Shown: in pieces, positions 1-7,185 of the stretch
Layout: each line of letters opens with the position of its first letter
How positions within the stretch are numbered: position 1 is the stretch's first letter
DNA from: Pseudomonadales bacterium
GTDB taxonomy: Bacteria; Pseudomonadota; Gammaproteobacteria; Pseudomonadales; Azotimanducaceae
Length of the DNA stretch: 64,000 bases
Reading direction: 5' to 3'
Assembly (NCBI GenBank): GCA_028281005.1
Contig: JANQKS010000074.1
Span: forward strand, 1-64,000
Position numbers and translations under genes: made by a program
Notes under the pieces: model-generated
Told to the model about the DNA's origin: nothing
Seen by the model: only the letters and a program-made list of their open reading frames with translations
Databases searched by the model: none

Positions 1-65
1 ATTGCTCGTCGCAATATCCGGATATTACTCCTCACTCTTCCTTGCCAGCCCAAAGCTGGCGAACT

Positions 66-99
66 CTGATCCTAAGTTATAAAGTGGTTTGAGCACTAG
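66..99 (+). promoter_or_regulatory. Shared upstream element, copy A
   Basis: A 34-bp block matches 28 of 34 bases of the block at 3368-3401. The core at 82-99 reads aagtggtttgagcactag and differs at one base from the other copy. It ends 31 bp before the chosen ATG at 131, against 30 bp in the other copy. An AGTG/CACT inverted repeat (7-base gap) lies inside it. It may be an operator or part of a promoter; no convincing sigma-70 -10 box could be fixed. Confidence 0.6.
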
Positions 100-130
100 C
101 TTAAAACAAATCCACCCGGGGAGACACGTC

Positions 131-1669
131 ATGGACGTACGCACGTTGATGCGACGCGCCGCTGAGCATTACAGCGAACTAACGGCCATTGTTCACAACG
201 AGGATCGTTTGACGTTTGCGCAAGCCTGGCGCCGCGGTATTCAACTGGCCAACGGCTTACGCAGCATGGGAGTGCAGCCCGGCGATCGTGTGGGTGTACT
301 GGAGGACAATTCCGTCCACGCGGCAGATTTGTTCCAGGGTGCCACTATTGCCAATGCGGTACGTGTGCCTTTATACCCACGCAACGGTCGCCCGGCGCAC
401 CTACACATGCTGGGACACACTAACTGCAAAGTGTTGCTGGTCAGCGCAAACCACGCGCACGAAGTAGAAGGCATGTTGGACGAATTGCCGGATCTACAAC
501 ACATCCTGGTGCGCGACGACAGCTACGAAGACTGGTTGGCCGTACAATCGGATGTTGACCCGGATATCGACATTGACCCGAACGACTACTTTATCATCCG
601 CCACACCGGCGGCACCACGGGCCTGTCTAAAGGTGTAGCCTACACCCACAAAGCCTGGTTGGCCGCGGGTCGCGATTGGTTTTACGCCTTTCCACCCGTG
701 GAACCCGGCGACAAATGCCTGCACCTGGGCCCCATCTCGCATGGCTCCGGTTACCAGTATCTGCCCATCTGGCTGTCCGGCGGCTGCAACGTCATGGTGG
801 ACCACTTTGATACCGCCGAAACCTTGGAACTGATGGAACGGGAGCATGTGAACTATGCCTTTATGGTACCCACCATGGTTAACGCCGTGGTGCACGACAA
901 CACCGCGCGCGGCCGCGACTTCAGCAGCCTCAAGTGTCTGCTGATTGCCGCTGCGCCGATCCAAGACGCCACCGCCTTGGCCGCCCGGGAAGTGTTTGGC
1001 GATTGTCTCTACCAAGGTTATGGTCAAACCGAAGTCCTACCCGTTTCCATGATGAACTCCAAACAGTGGTTTGCCGAATTGGAGGGTTCAAATCCGCTGC
1101 GCGCCTGCGGTCTGGCACTGCCGTTTGCCGAGGTGGAAATCTGGGACGAAGACGACCAGCCGTTGCCGGCCAACGAAGTCGGCGAAATTGTCGCGCGTTC
1201 AGACGGCATGATGAGCGAATTCTGGAACAACCCGGAAGCCACCGCCGAACGTATCGTGCGCGGTTGGATCAAAACCGGTGACCTAGGCAAGCTAGACAAC
1301 AATGGTTACCTTTACATCGTCGATCGGGCGGACGACATGATCATTTCCGGTGGTTTCAATATCTGGCCGGCGGAATTGGAGAACGTCATCGCCGGACACC
1401 CCGACGTCATCGAAGTGGCTGTGTTTGGTGTACCACACCCGCGCTGGGGGGAGACCCCACATGCGGTGTGTGTGGTGGAAGACGGCGCCACTGTGACTGC
1501 CGAAGCGATCACCGATATGGTGGCCGACGACCTCGGGTCTTACAAAAAGCCGGGCGGCGTGACCATCACCACAGATCCCTTGCCGAAATCACCCGTGGGC
1601 AAAATCAAACGGAAGGATCTACGGGAGCCGTACTGGGAGGGGGTAGACCGCCGGGTGTCCGGTAGCTAA
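131..1669 (+). CDS. AMP-forming acyl-CoA synthetase (ligase)
   Basis: This 512-residue enzyme should activate a carboxylic acid to its acyl-CoA via an acyl-AMP. The ATP-binding P-loop signature HTGGTTGLSKG lies near residue 160. The A5-like YGQTE and the C-terminal TGDLG, DRADDMIISGG and PKSPVGKIKRK (catalytic Lys) motifs are present. The frame is open from a TTG at 89, but ATG 131 has a good GGGGAG Shine-Dalgarno and starts at the usual family position. The substrate cannot be read from sequence. It sits next to storage-lipid genes and shares an upstream element with the wax-ester synthase at 3432, so a fatty acid feeding acyl-CoA to storage is a reasonable inference. Confidence 0.9.
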   Translation: MDVRTLMRRAAEHYSELTAIVHNEDRLTFAQAWRRGIQLANGLRSMGVQPGDRVGVLEDNSVHAADLFQGATIANAVRVPLYPRNGRPAHLHMLGHTNCKVLLVSANHAHEVEGMLDELPDLQHILVRDDSYEDWLAVQSDVDPDIDIDPNDYFIIRHTGGTTGLSKGVAYTHKAWLAAGRDWFYAFPPVEPGDKCLHLGPISHGSGYQYLPIWLSGGCNVMVDHFDTAETLELMEREHVNYAFMVPTMVNAVVHDNTARGRDFSSLKCLLIAAAPIQDATALAAREVFGDCLYQGYGQTEVLPVSMMNSKQWFAELEGSNPLRACGLALPFAEVEIWDEDDQPLPANEVGEIVARSDGMMSEFWNNPEATAERIVRGWIKTGDLGKLDNNGYLYIVDRADDMIISGGFNIWPAELENVIAGHPDVIEVAVFGVPHPRWGETPHAVCVVEDGATVTAEAITDMVADDLGSYKKPGGVTITTDPLPKSPVGKIKRKDLREPYWEGVDRRVSGS

Positions 1670-1688
1670 ACCTGCAAAACGGATTGGG

Positions 1689-2165
1689 TCACTGATCGGG
1701 TTTTTCACGGCCGCCGTCGGCCGGAGGCTTATCGCCTTGCGGGTCGCTTTTATCTGTGCGTGATTCGCGCGGCGTAAAGCTCGATTCAAACGCCTGGCGC
1801 ATGACGTTGAGCGGATTCAGCGCGTTAAACTGCCGCATGCGATTGCGATACAAATCCTGGTGTTCTAAGAAGGCAGAGATCGCTTCTTCGATGTAACGGC
1901 TCACCACCCGCCCCACACTATCGCCATAAAAACGTATGAGTTGCTCAATGGTACGGTTGGTCAGCACCGTTCCATGCCCACCCTGTTCCTGCTCGGCGAG
2001 GATCTGTAGCAGTACAGAGCGGGTTAAGTCACTGTCGTCTCGGCTGTCCACCACCTCAATACTTTCGCCCCGCACAATAAGCTTGCGCACGTCATCCACA
2101 GTGACGTACTTGCTGTCTGTCATGTCGTAGAGACGACGATTTGGGTACTTTTTCAACTTATGCAT
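1689..2165 (-). CDS. phaR: Polyhydroxyalkanoate synthesis repressor PhaR
   Basis: The 158-residue protein opens with the PHB-accumulation regulator DNA-binding signature KKYPNRRLYDMTDSKYVT, followed by the PHB_acc repeat region (residues about 60-115) and a polar, Pro/Lys-rich tail. In Cupriavidus and Paracoccus PhaR represses the phasin gene and its own gene, and is released by binding nascent PHA. ATG 2165 is preferred over an upstream TTG at 2201 because the conserved domain begins at once. It is divergent from the hydrolase at 2271, and a perfect TTGCA-A-TGCAA palindrome lies in the gap, consistent with autoregulation. A phasin and PHA synthase lie downstream. Confidence 0.93.
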   Translation of the reverse strand: MHKLKKYPNRRLYDMTDSKYVTVDDVRKLIVRGESIEVVDSRDDSDLTRSVLLQILAEQEQGGHGTVLTNRTIEQLIRFYGDSVGRVVSRYIEEAISAFLEHQDLYRNRMRQFNALNPLNVMRQAFESSFTPRESRTDKSDPQGDKPPADGGREKPDQ

Positions 2166-2209
2166 GGCGCTGAGTGTCGCGGGAATACCCGGTGCGGTCA
2201 ACTTTTATG

Positions 2210-2220
2210 TTGCAATGCAA
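2210..2220. promoter_or_regulatory. Candidate PhaR operator upstream of phaR
   Basis: A perfect 11-bp palindrome, TTGCAATGCAA, sits 45 bp upstream of the phaR start and in front of the divergent hydrolase gene. A near-copy (TTGCATTGCAC) lies upstream of the phasin gene at 5039. Shared presence at the two classical PhaR targets is the main support; binding is inferred. Confidence 0.55.
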
Positions 2221-2270
2221 AAAAACACCCCCACAATAAGATTTCGCTGCAAAACCACGGCCCTTCGAGT

Positions 2271-3062
2271 ATGCCCACACGCCGCACGCAAGAATTTCTA
2301 CGCCTCGCCGAATTACCCCGCGCAGGCTTTGAAATTGCTTCGTTAATGGCAGCAGCCCCGTGGCTGAACCTCGCTCCCCGGGGCGATCGGCACCCCGTAG
2401 TGGTGATACCCGGGTTCCTTGCCGATGATGATTCCACCCGCATCTTGCGGCGCTATCTGCGCCACCTGGGTTACCGAGTGTATCCCTGGGGCCAGGGGCG
2501 CAACCTGGGCGCTGCGCGCATGGGCGGCTACGATGCTCTGGTGAATCATGTACTCAACATCCACCGTCAAAGCGGCGATTTGGTGAGTTTGGTGGGTTGG
2601 AGTCTGGGTGGAGTGCACGCAGTGGCGGTGGCCGATCAGGCCGATCACGCCATTCGTCAAGTGGTCACCCTAGGTAGCCCACTTTTGTATAGCGATCACA
2701 CCACCGCCATGTTTCGGGCTTTGCGCAGTACCGCGCGCAGTTTAAACGGGCAGGTATATAACGCACCCAGCGGTGCCGCTCGCGGGATGCACGAACCCAT
2801 GGCGCGCATCTCGGCACCCATCACATCCGTGTTCAGCCGCACCGACGGGGTGGTGCCCTGGCAACGCTCGCTGTTGCCCAGCACCCACCAACGAGACAAC
2901 ATCGAGGTCCATTCCAGTCACGTTGGTTTGGGTTTTAATCCTGCGGTGCTCTACGCAGTGGCTGATCGCTTGGCACTAAACCACGGTCAATTTGAGCGTT
3001 TCCACCGCCGCGGTTGGCGCGCCTTCACCTACCCTAGCGTAGATAGGCAGCAACACAACTAA
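2271..3062 (+). CDS. Alpha/beta hydrolase (esterase/lipase-like)
   Basis: This 263-residue protein carries VVVIPGFLADD (oxyanion-side strand and turn) at about 43-54 and the nucleophile elbow GWSLGG at 109-114, with Ser111 as likely nucleophile. A late SSHVGLGFN supplies a candidate catalytic His. It resembles esterase/lipase proteins often found near lipid genes. No signal peptide is evident, so it is probably cytoplasmic. ATG 2271 is chosen; the frame extends back to 2160 but that part overlaps phaR and is unlike the family. The location beside phaR suggests turnover of storage lipid or PHA, but there is no lipase-box substrate signature to prove it. Confidence 0.75.
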   Translation: MPTRRTQEFLRLAELPRAGFEIASLMAAAPWLNLAPRGDRHPVVVIPGFLADDDSTRILRRYLRHLGYRVYPWGQGRNLGAARMGGYDALVNHVLNIHRQSGDLVSLVGWSLGGVHAVAVADQADHAIRQVVTLGSPLLYSDHTTAMFRALRSTARSLNGQVYNAPSGAARGMHEPMARISAPITSVFSRTDGVVPWQRSLLPSTHQRDNIEVHSSHVGLGFNPAVLYAVADRLALNHGQFERFHRRGWRAFTYPSVDRQQHN

Positions 3063-3431
3063 ACTTTCCCGTCAGTGCAGTGGACGCCTGAGCCGCCTGA
3101 CGTGGGGTTTCTCTGGTCCTTTCTCCTCTTCCTTACCTTTTCATAAACAGTTCACATAAGCGGGTCACACTGCGCGCCGCCAGTACGCACCAGCCGGTAC
3201 GCACCATAATGTGCCAGCAACGCGGCATAAAACGGTGCCGGTGCACCACGGTGGGTAGAGTAGTTTGTGTTGCTGTCCACTGAGGCCCAAAAAACCGTGG
3301 GACTCGGCCCATATTGCAAGCTGGCACGGAAATTGTTTGTACCAAAGCCAAATAGTGCTCAATGCTGCTGATCCCAAGAATTCAAGTGGATTGAGCACTA
3401 GGTCATCAACCCCAACTGGAGCTAAGCCGCC
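3063..3431. other. 369-bp intergenic region with inverted repeats
   Basis: No convincing gene lies here. CGTCAG (3070-3075) and CTGACG (3097-3102) can pair but no T-run follows. A minus-strand frame (3133-3351, TTG start; or 60 residues from ATG 3315) gives a basic, Cys/Trp-rich peptide matching nothing I recognise, so I do not call it. The right part holds copy B of the shared upstream element. Confidence 0.6.
3353..3401. promoter_or_regulatory. Shared upstream element, copy B, with inverted half
   Basis: The direct copy at 3368-3401 matches 66-99 in 28 of 34 positions. In addition, TAGTGCTCAAT (3353-3363) is the exact reverse complement of ATTGAGCACTA (3390-3400), giving an 11-bp perfect inverted repeat with 26 bp between the arms. 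The element ends 30 bp before the GTG start at 3432. Two facing regulator sites are the simplest reading. Confidence 0.6.
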
Positions 3432-4979
3432 GTGACAACTTTGAGCGCCACAGACGCCACTTTTCTCTATGCCGAAACCGATGATTGCCCCATGAGTATT
3501 GCCTCGCTGCAATACATGCAGTTACCCGCCGATGTAGACATCGATGCTTTTGTGGCTGCGCTAAAAGAATTTACCGTGGCCCGCCTCGATTGGGTGCCCT
3601 ACCTCACGAACAAAGTGCAATTCAGCAGTGGTCTGTTAGGCCACCCGAACTGGATCAAAGACCCTGCATTCGACATCAATAATCACGTTTACACCGTGGC
3701 GGTTCCCGCACCGGGTGGCCGCAAGCAAGTAGAGCAGACTGTTGCTCGTTTGCACGAAACACCCTTGGACCGCAACCGGCCGCTGTGGGATCTGGTGGTT
3801 TTAACCGGCTTGCCGGATCACCAGGTGGCGTACTACAACCGCGTGCATCACGCCTGCTTAGACGGCATGGCCGCCCAGGCATCCACACAACTGTTGATGG
3901 ATACCGACCCAAACACTGCAACAGCAAAGCAGCCCCTGCCGCAAACAGGCGGCGCACCAATCAATGTTGCCGCGCACTTGCAGCAGCTGTTTGAAGACAT
4001 GCTCACCCAGTCGATCGACAACGTCTACAACGCACCGGCGCGCAGCACCACCTTTAGCAAACTGTGGCAGCGCGCCTTGGACCCGGCGCAAGAGATGGGT
4101 GCCGCGCTGACGCCGTGTCCGAGTACCCCCTTTAACCGCAACATTGACCGCGCCCGTGTGTACGCCACCGGGGAAATACCATTGGATGCCATCCGGCACA
4201 TGGCCAAACACCTCAAATGCACCATCAATGATGTCTTCATGGCCATCTGCGGCGATGCGCTCAAGGCCTATCTGGAACGTAAAGGCGTATTGCCGGAACA
4301 GTCGCTCATCGCCGGTTGTCCGGTATCAATGCGCAAAAACGGCGACCGCGCCAATAACAACCAGGTCTCCATGGTACGTATCGCGTTGGGCACGCACATT
4401 TCCGACCCGGTGGAACGACTTCGCTATGTGCGGCGTTCCGCCGACCAAGCCAAACGCCTGCTGATCGAAAGCAAACCCATGCTCCGCGACAACATCACAG
4501 CACCGGCACTTGGGCTCGGTGTACGCGGCGCACAGTTGGCCACCGGTTTACTGCGCAGCGCAGATCAACTGCCGCCGCCGGTGAACGTGGTGATCTCCAA
4601 CGTGCCAGGACCGCGCCAGACTCTGTATTCCAACGGTGCACGCATGCTCAGCCACTATCCAATCTCCATACCGAATCATGGCGTGGGCTTAAATATCACT
4701 GTACAGAGCTATGTAGACACCTTGTTTGTCGGCGTCACCGCTGCACGACGCGCAGCGCCAGACGCAGATCTGTTGCGCTGCGATATCGACGACGCCTACA
4801 AAGCATTGTACCATGCTTTATCCGCACAAATATTCGACCTTCCGCAAGTCAACAGAGTAGTTCCAGGTGACAAAACGGCGGCTGAAAATGGGCCTGAAGA
4901 GCAAAAATACGCCGCAGTGTACGACGCCTTGAACCCAGAAAACGCCCTTGTGACGGGCGCTAGCGAGAAAGTAGCCTAG
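3432..4979 (+). CDS. Wax ester synthase/diacylglycerol acyltransferase (WS/DGAT) 1
   Basis: The 515-residue enzyme fits the bifunctional WS/DGAT family, which transfers acyl groups from acyl-CoA to long-chain alcohols or diacylglycerol. It has the N-terminal LSATDATFLYAET signature, PLWDLVVL, the active-site HHACLDG (139-145, catalytic second His) and the second-domain NVVISNVPGP motif. Length is slightly above the usual 450-480, with extra residues at the C-terminus. GTG is the start, with GGAG 10 bases upstream. It lies upstream of a phasin and a second WS/DGAT (5674), so the organism probably stores neutral lipid as well as PHA. Product preference cannot be told from sequence. Confidence 0.92.
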   Translation: MTTLSATDATFLYAETDDCPMSIASLQYMQLPADVDIDAFVAALKEFTVARLDWVPYLTNKVQFSSGLLGHPNWIKDPAFDINNHVYTVAVPAPGGRKQVEQTVARLHETPLDRNRPLWDLVVLTGLPDHQVAYYNRVHHACLDGMAAQASTQLLMDTDPNTATAKQPLPQTGGAPINVAAHLQQLFEDMLTQSIDNVYNAPARSTTFSKLWQRALDPAQEMGAALTPCPSTPFNRNIDRARVYATGEIPLDAIRHMAKHLKCTINDVFMAICGDALKAYLERKGVLPEQSLIAGCPVSMRKNGDRANNNQVSMVRIALGTHISDPVERLRYVRRSADQAKRLLIESKPMLRDNITAPALGLGVRGAQLATGLLRSADQLPPPVNVVISNVPGPRQTLYSNGARMLSHYPISIPNHGVGLNITVQSYVDTLFVGVTAARRAAPDADLLRCDIDDAYKALYHALSAQIFDLPQVNRVVPGDKTAAENGPEEQKYAAVYDALNPENALVTGASEKVA

Positions 4980-5038
4980 CAATGCGAGGCTCAGACGCCA
5001 GATCATCGCACAGCGTGAAAAATATCCCTAAAAAGTTG

Positions 5039-5081
5039 TTGCATTGCACAATTGTGTGGTGCACAATTGCCCTCATTGTGC
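5039..5081. promoter_or_regulatory. Candidate PhaR operator cluster upstream of phasin
   Basis: TTGCATTGCAC at 5039-5049 resembles the palindrome in front of phaR. It runs into GCACAATTG at 5046-5054, repeated at 5061-5069 (15 bp apart), and an inverted copy ATTGTGC at 5075-5081. Together they form a tight array about 100 bp upstream of the phasin ATG. PhaR control of phasin genes is established in other bacteria; binding here is inferred. Confidence 0.55.
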
Positions 5082-5177
5082 AGCGCAGCAAGCGCCGCAG
5101 ATCCGAGAATAAGCAACGGCAACACGCATTAGCACCGCAGTTCGGATCACTAGTTGAAAACAATTGAGGATCAAACG

Positions 5178-5519
5178 ATGAGCGTAATTGAAAACCAAAT
5201 GAAGCTGGGGCGTGAGCTGTTCGAAATCAACACCCACGTCGCGCGCCGCATGACTGAAATCACCGGCGATGGCATCAAGCAGTACTTCGAAACCAACCAA
5301 GATTTCGCCAAGCGCTTGGCGGAAGTCCGCGATGTCACCGCTTTTATGGAACTGCAGCGCGAATACGGTGAAAGCCTGTACAACGGCGTCACCGAGCGTA
5401 TGCAAACTCGCGGCGAAGTTCTGAAAGAAGCTGTTGAGCGTGGTGGTGAAGCCATGCGCAGCGCATTCAACATGGCTGATGAAGCCACAGAGACTGTTGT
5501 CGAAGAAGCAGCAGCGTAA
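5178..5519 (+). CDS. phaP: Phasin family protein
   Basis: The 113-residue, mainly helical, amphipathic protein fits the phasin family that coats PHA granules and limits their coalescence. It has the usual pattern of a short N-terminus, long charged helices (LFEINTHVARRMTEITGDGIKQ and following) and an Ala/Glu-rich end. ATG 5178 is chosen because TGAGGA lies 7 bases upstream; the frame from 5154 has no such site. It is flanked by two WS/DGAT genes with phaR and phaC close by. A repeat array upstream suggests PhaR control, and three stem-loops follow it. Coating of neutral-lipid droplets is possible but untested. Confidence 0.85.
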   Translation: MSVIENQMKLGRELFEINTHVARRMTEITGDGIKQYFETNQDFAKRLAEVRDVTAFMELQREYGESLYNGVTERMQTRGEVLKEAVERGGEAMRSAFNMADEATETVVEEAAA

Positions 5520-5540
5520 ACAACGGTTCTTAACGAATCG

Positions 5541-5576
5541 GCATTCGTAAGAATGCAGTGAGCGGGTCCCGCTCAC
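5541..5576 (+). terminator. Two perfect stem-loops after phasin gene
   Basis: GCATTC-gtaa-GAATGC (5541-5556) is followed after one base by GTGAGCGGG-t-CCCGCTCAC (5558-5576). Neither has a T-run, so they may protect the 3' end of the phasin mRNA or slow the polymerase rather than act as classic terminators. Confidence 0.5.
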
Positions 5577-5589
5577 AACACTAAAGCTG

Positions 5590-5640
5590 GGGCAGGCCTG
5601 ATTTCTCTCCCCTCTCCCCATTCAGGCCTGCCCTTCGCTA
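5590..5640 (+). terminator. Strong hairpin between phasin and WS/DGAT 2
   Basis: GGGCAGGCCTGA (5590-5601) pairs exactly with TCAGGCCTGCCC (5622-5633) around a 20-base pyrimidine-rich loop. A short T-rich stretch (ctatttttag) follows. It is likely a terminator or attenuator that separates phasin expression from the downstream acyltransferase. Confidence 0.6.
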
Positions 5641-5673
5641 TTTTTAGTCAGTGGTCACTGTCGCAGGAAAACG

Positions 5674-7110
5674 ATGCAGCAGCTCAGCCCCCAAGACGCA
5701 TCCTTTATCTACCTTGAATCTCCTTCTGCGCCCATGCATGTCGGTTCTTTGTGTGTTTACGATGGCGCCGGGGTAGCTCCGCAACAACTCACTGAAGAAT
5801 CGGTGCTGCGCAACATCGATACCCGCCTACACTTAAATCCCACCATGCGGCGATGTTTGGCGCGGGTGCCCTTTGAGGCGGATTACCCGTATTGGATCGA
5901 GGACGGTAATTTTGACCTTGAGTACCACGTGCGGCGCATCGCCTTGCCCCGCCCTGGTGATCGTGCCGCCCTCATGAAAACCGTAGCGCGCATTTTCTCC
6001 CGACCGTTGGACATGACCAAGCCGCTGTGGGAACTGTATGTCATCGAAGGCTTGGACAACGTTGCCGACTTGCCGCCCCAGAGTTTTGCCGTGCTAACCA
6101 AAACCCATCACGCGGCGGTAGACGGCGCTTCTGGATTACATTTCCTCGAGCAACTACACGATTTGCAACCCGAAGCAGGGCCAGTGCCGCCACCGCAACA
6201 AGCCTGGCGCCCCGATCCTTATCCAACCGACGCGGAGCTGATGTTTCGCACCGGCGTCAACAACATGACGCAACCTCTGCGCTTTGCGCAAACACTAGCG
6301 CGGCAGTTTGCGCAACAAACACCACAACGCGCAGCCGCTCTGCGCATGTCGTCTTCACCGGCGGTGAGTGCGCCGCGACGGGTACCAAAAACCAGGTTCA
6401 ATGGCGCAGTTTCCGCCCACCGGGTGATGGGCGCCATTGATGTCACCCTGGCGGAGATCAAAGCCATACGCAAAGCGGTGGCCGGCAGCACCGTTAACGA
6501 TGTGGTGTTGACCGTTTGCGGCGGTGCGCTGCGCGAGTATTTGCAGTCGAAAAACGAACTGGACGAAGATTCGCTGATTGCCATGGCGCCGGTTAATCTA
6601 CGCAGCGGCGATGAATCCGCTGCCGGCGGCGGCAATCGTGTGTCCGCCCTGTTCCTCCCCGTCGGTACAGACATAGCGGACCCTCTGCAACGACTGCAAG
6701 CGGTGTATTCCCTCACCAGTGTCGGCAAGGCAACACACTCAGCGGTCAACGCAGGTTCTCTGCACGAGTACGGCAAGTACGTACCGGCTTATAGCGCGGC
6801 GATGGTCTCCCGCTTCTTCACCGAAACAGCGGCCAGCGCACCCATGCCGCCCTACAATGTTTCCATTACCAACGTGCCGGGGCCGCAACAGCCGCTATAT
6901 TTCTGCGGCGCACCCATGCGCGCGGCCATTGGCATCGGCCCCATCGCCCCGGGGATGGGGATCATTTTCCCGGTACTCAGTTACTGCGGGCATCTGAACA
7001 TCGCGTTTACCAGCTGCCGCGAAATTGTGCCGGACCCGGAAGATTTTGAAGCCGCCTTGCAGGGGTCTTTTCAAAGCCTCGTGAGCGCGGCACAGTCAGT
7101 GACTCAATAA
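5674..7110 (+). CDS. Wax ester synthase/diacylglycerol acyltransferase (WS/DGAT) 2
   Basis: The 478-residue protein has the canonical WS/DGAT length and motifs: LSPQDASFIYLESPSAPMHVG at the N-terminus, PLWELYVIEGL, the active-site HHAAVDG (145-151) and YNVSITNVPGPQQPLYF in the C-terminal domain. It should esterify acyl-CoA with fatty alcohol or diacylglycerol. Start ATG 5674 has AGGAAA about 7 bases upstream. The N-terminal motif is closer to the family consensus than WS/DGAT 1, and the two are diverged paralogues rather than a recent duplication. It is cut off from the phasin by strong hairpins, so it likely has its own promoter or depends on read-through. Confidence 0.93.
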   Translation: MQQLSPQDASFIYLESPSAPMHVGSLCVYDGAGVAPQQLTEESVLRNIDTRLHLNPTMRRCLARVPFEADYPYWIEDGNFDLEYHVRRIALPRPGDRAALMKTVARIFSRPLDMTKPLWELYVIEGLDNVADLPPQSFAVLTKTHHAAVDGASGLHFLEQLHDLQPEAGPVPPPQQAWRPDPYPTDAELMFRTGVNNMTQPLRFAQTLARQFAQQTPQRAAALRMSSSPAVSAPRRVPKTRFNGAVSAHRVMGAIDVTLAEIKAIRKAVAGSTVNDVVLTVCGGALREYLQSKNELDEDSLIAMAPVNLRSGDESAAGGGNRVSALFLPVGTDIADPLQRLQAVYSLTSVGKATHSAVNAGSLHEYGKYVPAYSAAMVSRFFTETAASAPMPPYNVSITNVPGPQQPLYFCGAPMRAAIGIGPIAPGMGIIFPVLSYCGHLNIAFTSCREIVPDPEDFEAALQGSFQSLVSAAQSVTQ

Positions 7111-7132
7111 CACGCGGAAAAAATGCGGTAAA

Positions 7133-7142
7133 GAGCACTAGC
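7133..7142 (+). promoter_or_regulatory. Core of shared element upstream of phaC
   Basis: GAGCACTAGC matches the right half of copy A exactly, but the left part is only weakly similar (gcggtaaa). It lies 43 bp before the phaC ATG. A 10-base match could be chance, so its value rests on position upstream of a third storage gene. Confidence 0.3.
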
Positions 7143-7185
7143 ACGCAATAGCAAATAGCACGCAGTCAATAGACGGAGGACACGC

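Noticed and set aside
82-100. Sigma-54 promoter in the shared upstream element
   Set aside because: GG and GC are spaced by 11 rather than 10 bases, and the second copy ends in GG instead of GC.
494-1027. 177-codon open frame on the minus strand within the first acyl-CoA ligase
   Set aside because: It lies fully inside a convincing gene, has no family match and a His/Gly/Val-rich composition typical of antisense frames in GC-rich genes.
3133-3351. Possible small basic gene on the minus strand
   Set aside because: TTG start, no ribosome site and no recognised family; only its place in a gene-free gap speaks for it.
4818-5163. Open frames on both strands around the phasin upstream region
   Set aside because: They overlap the PhaR-like repeat array and show no protein family features.
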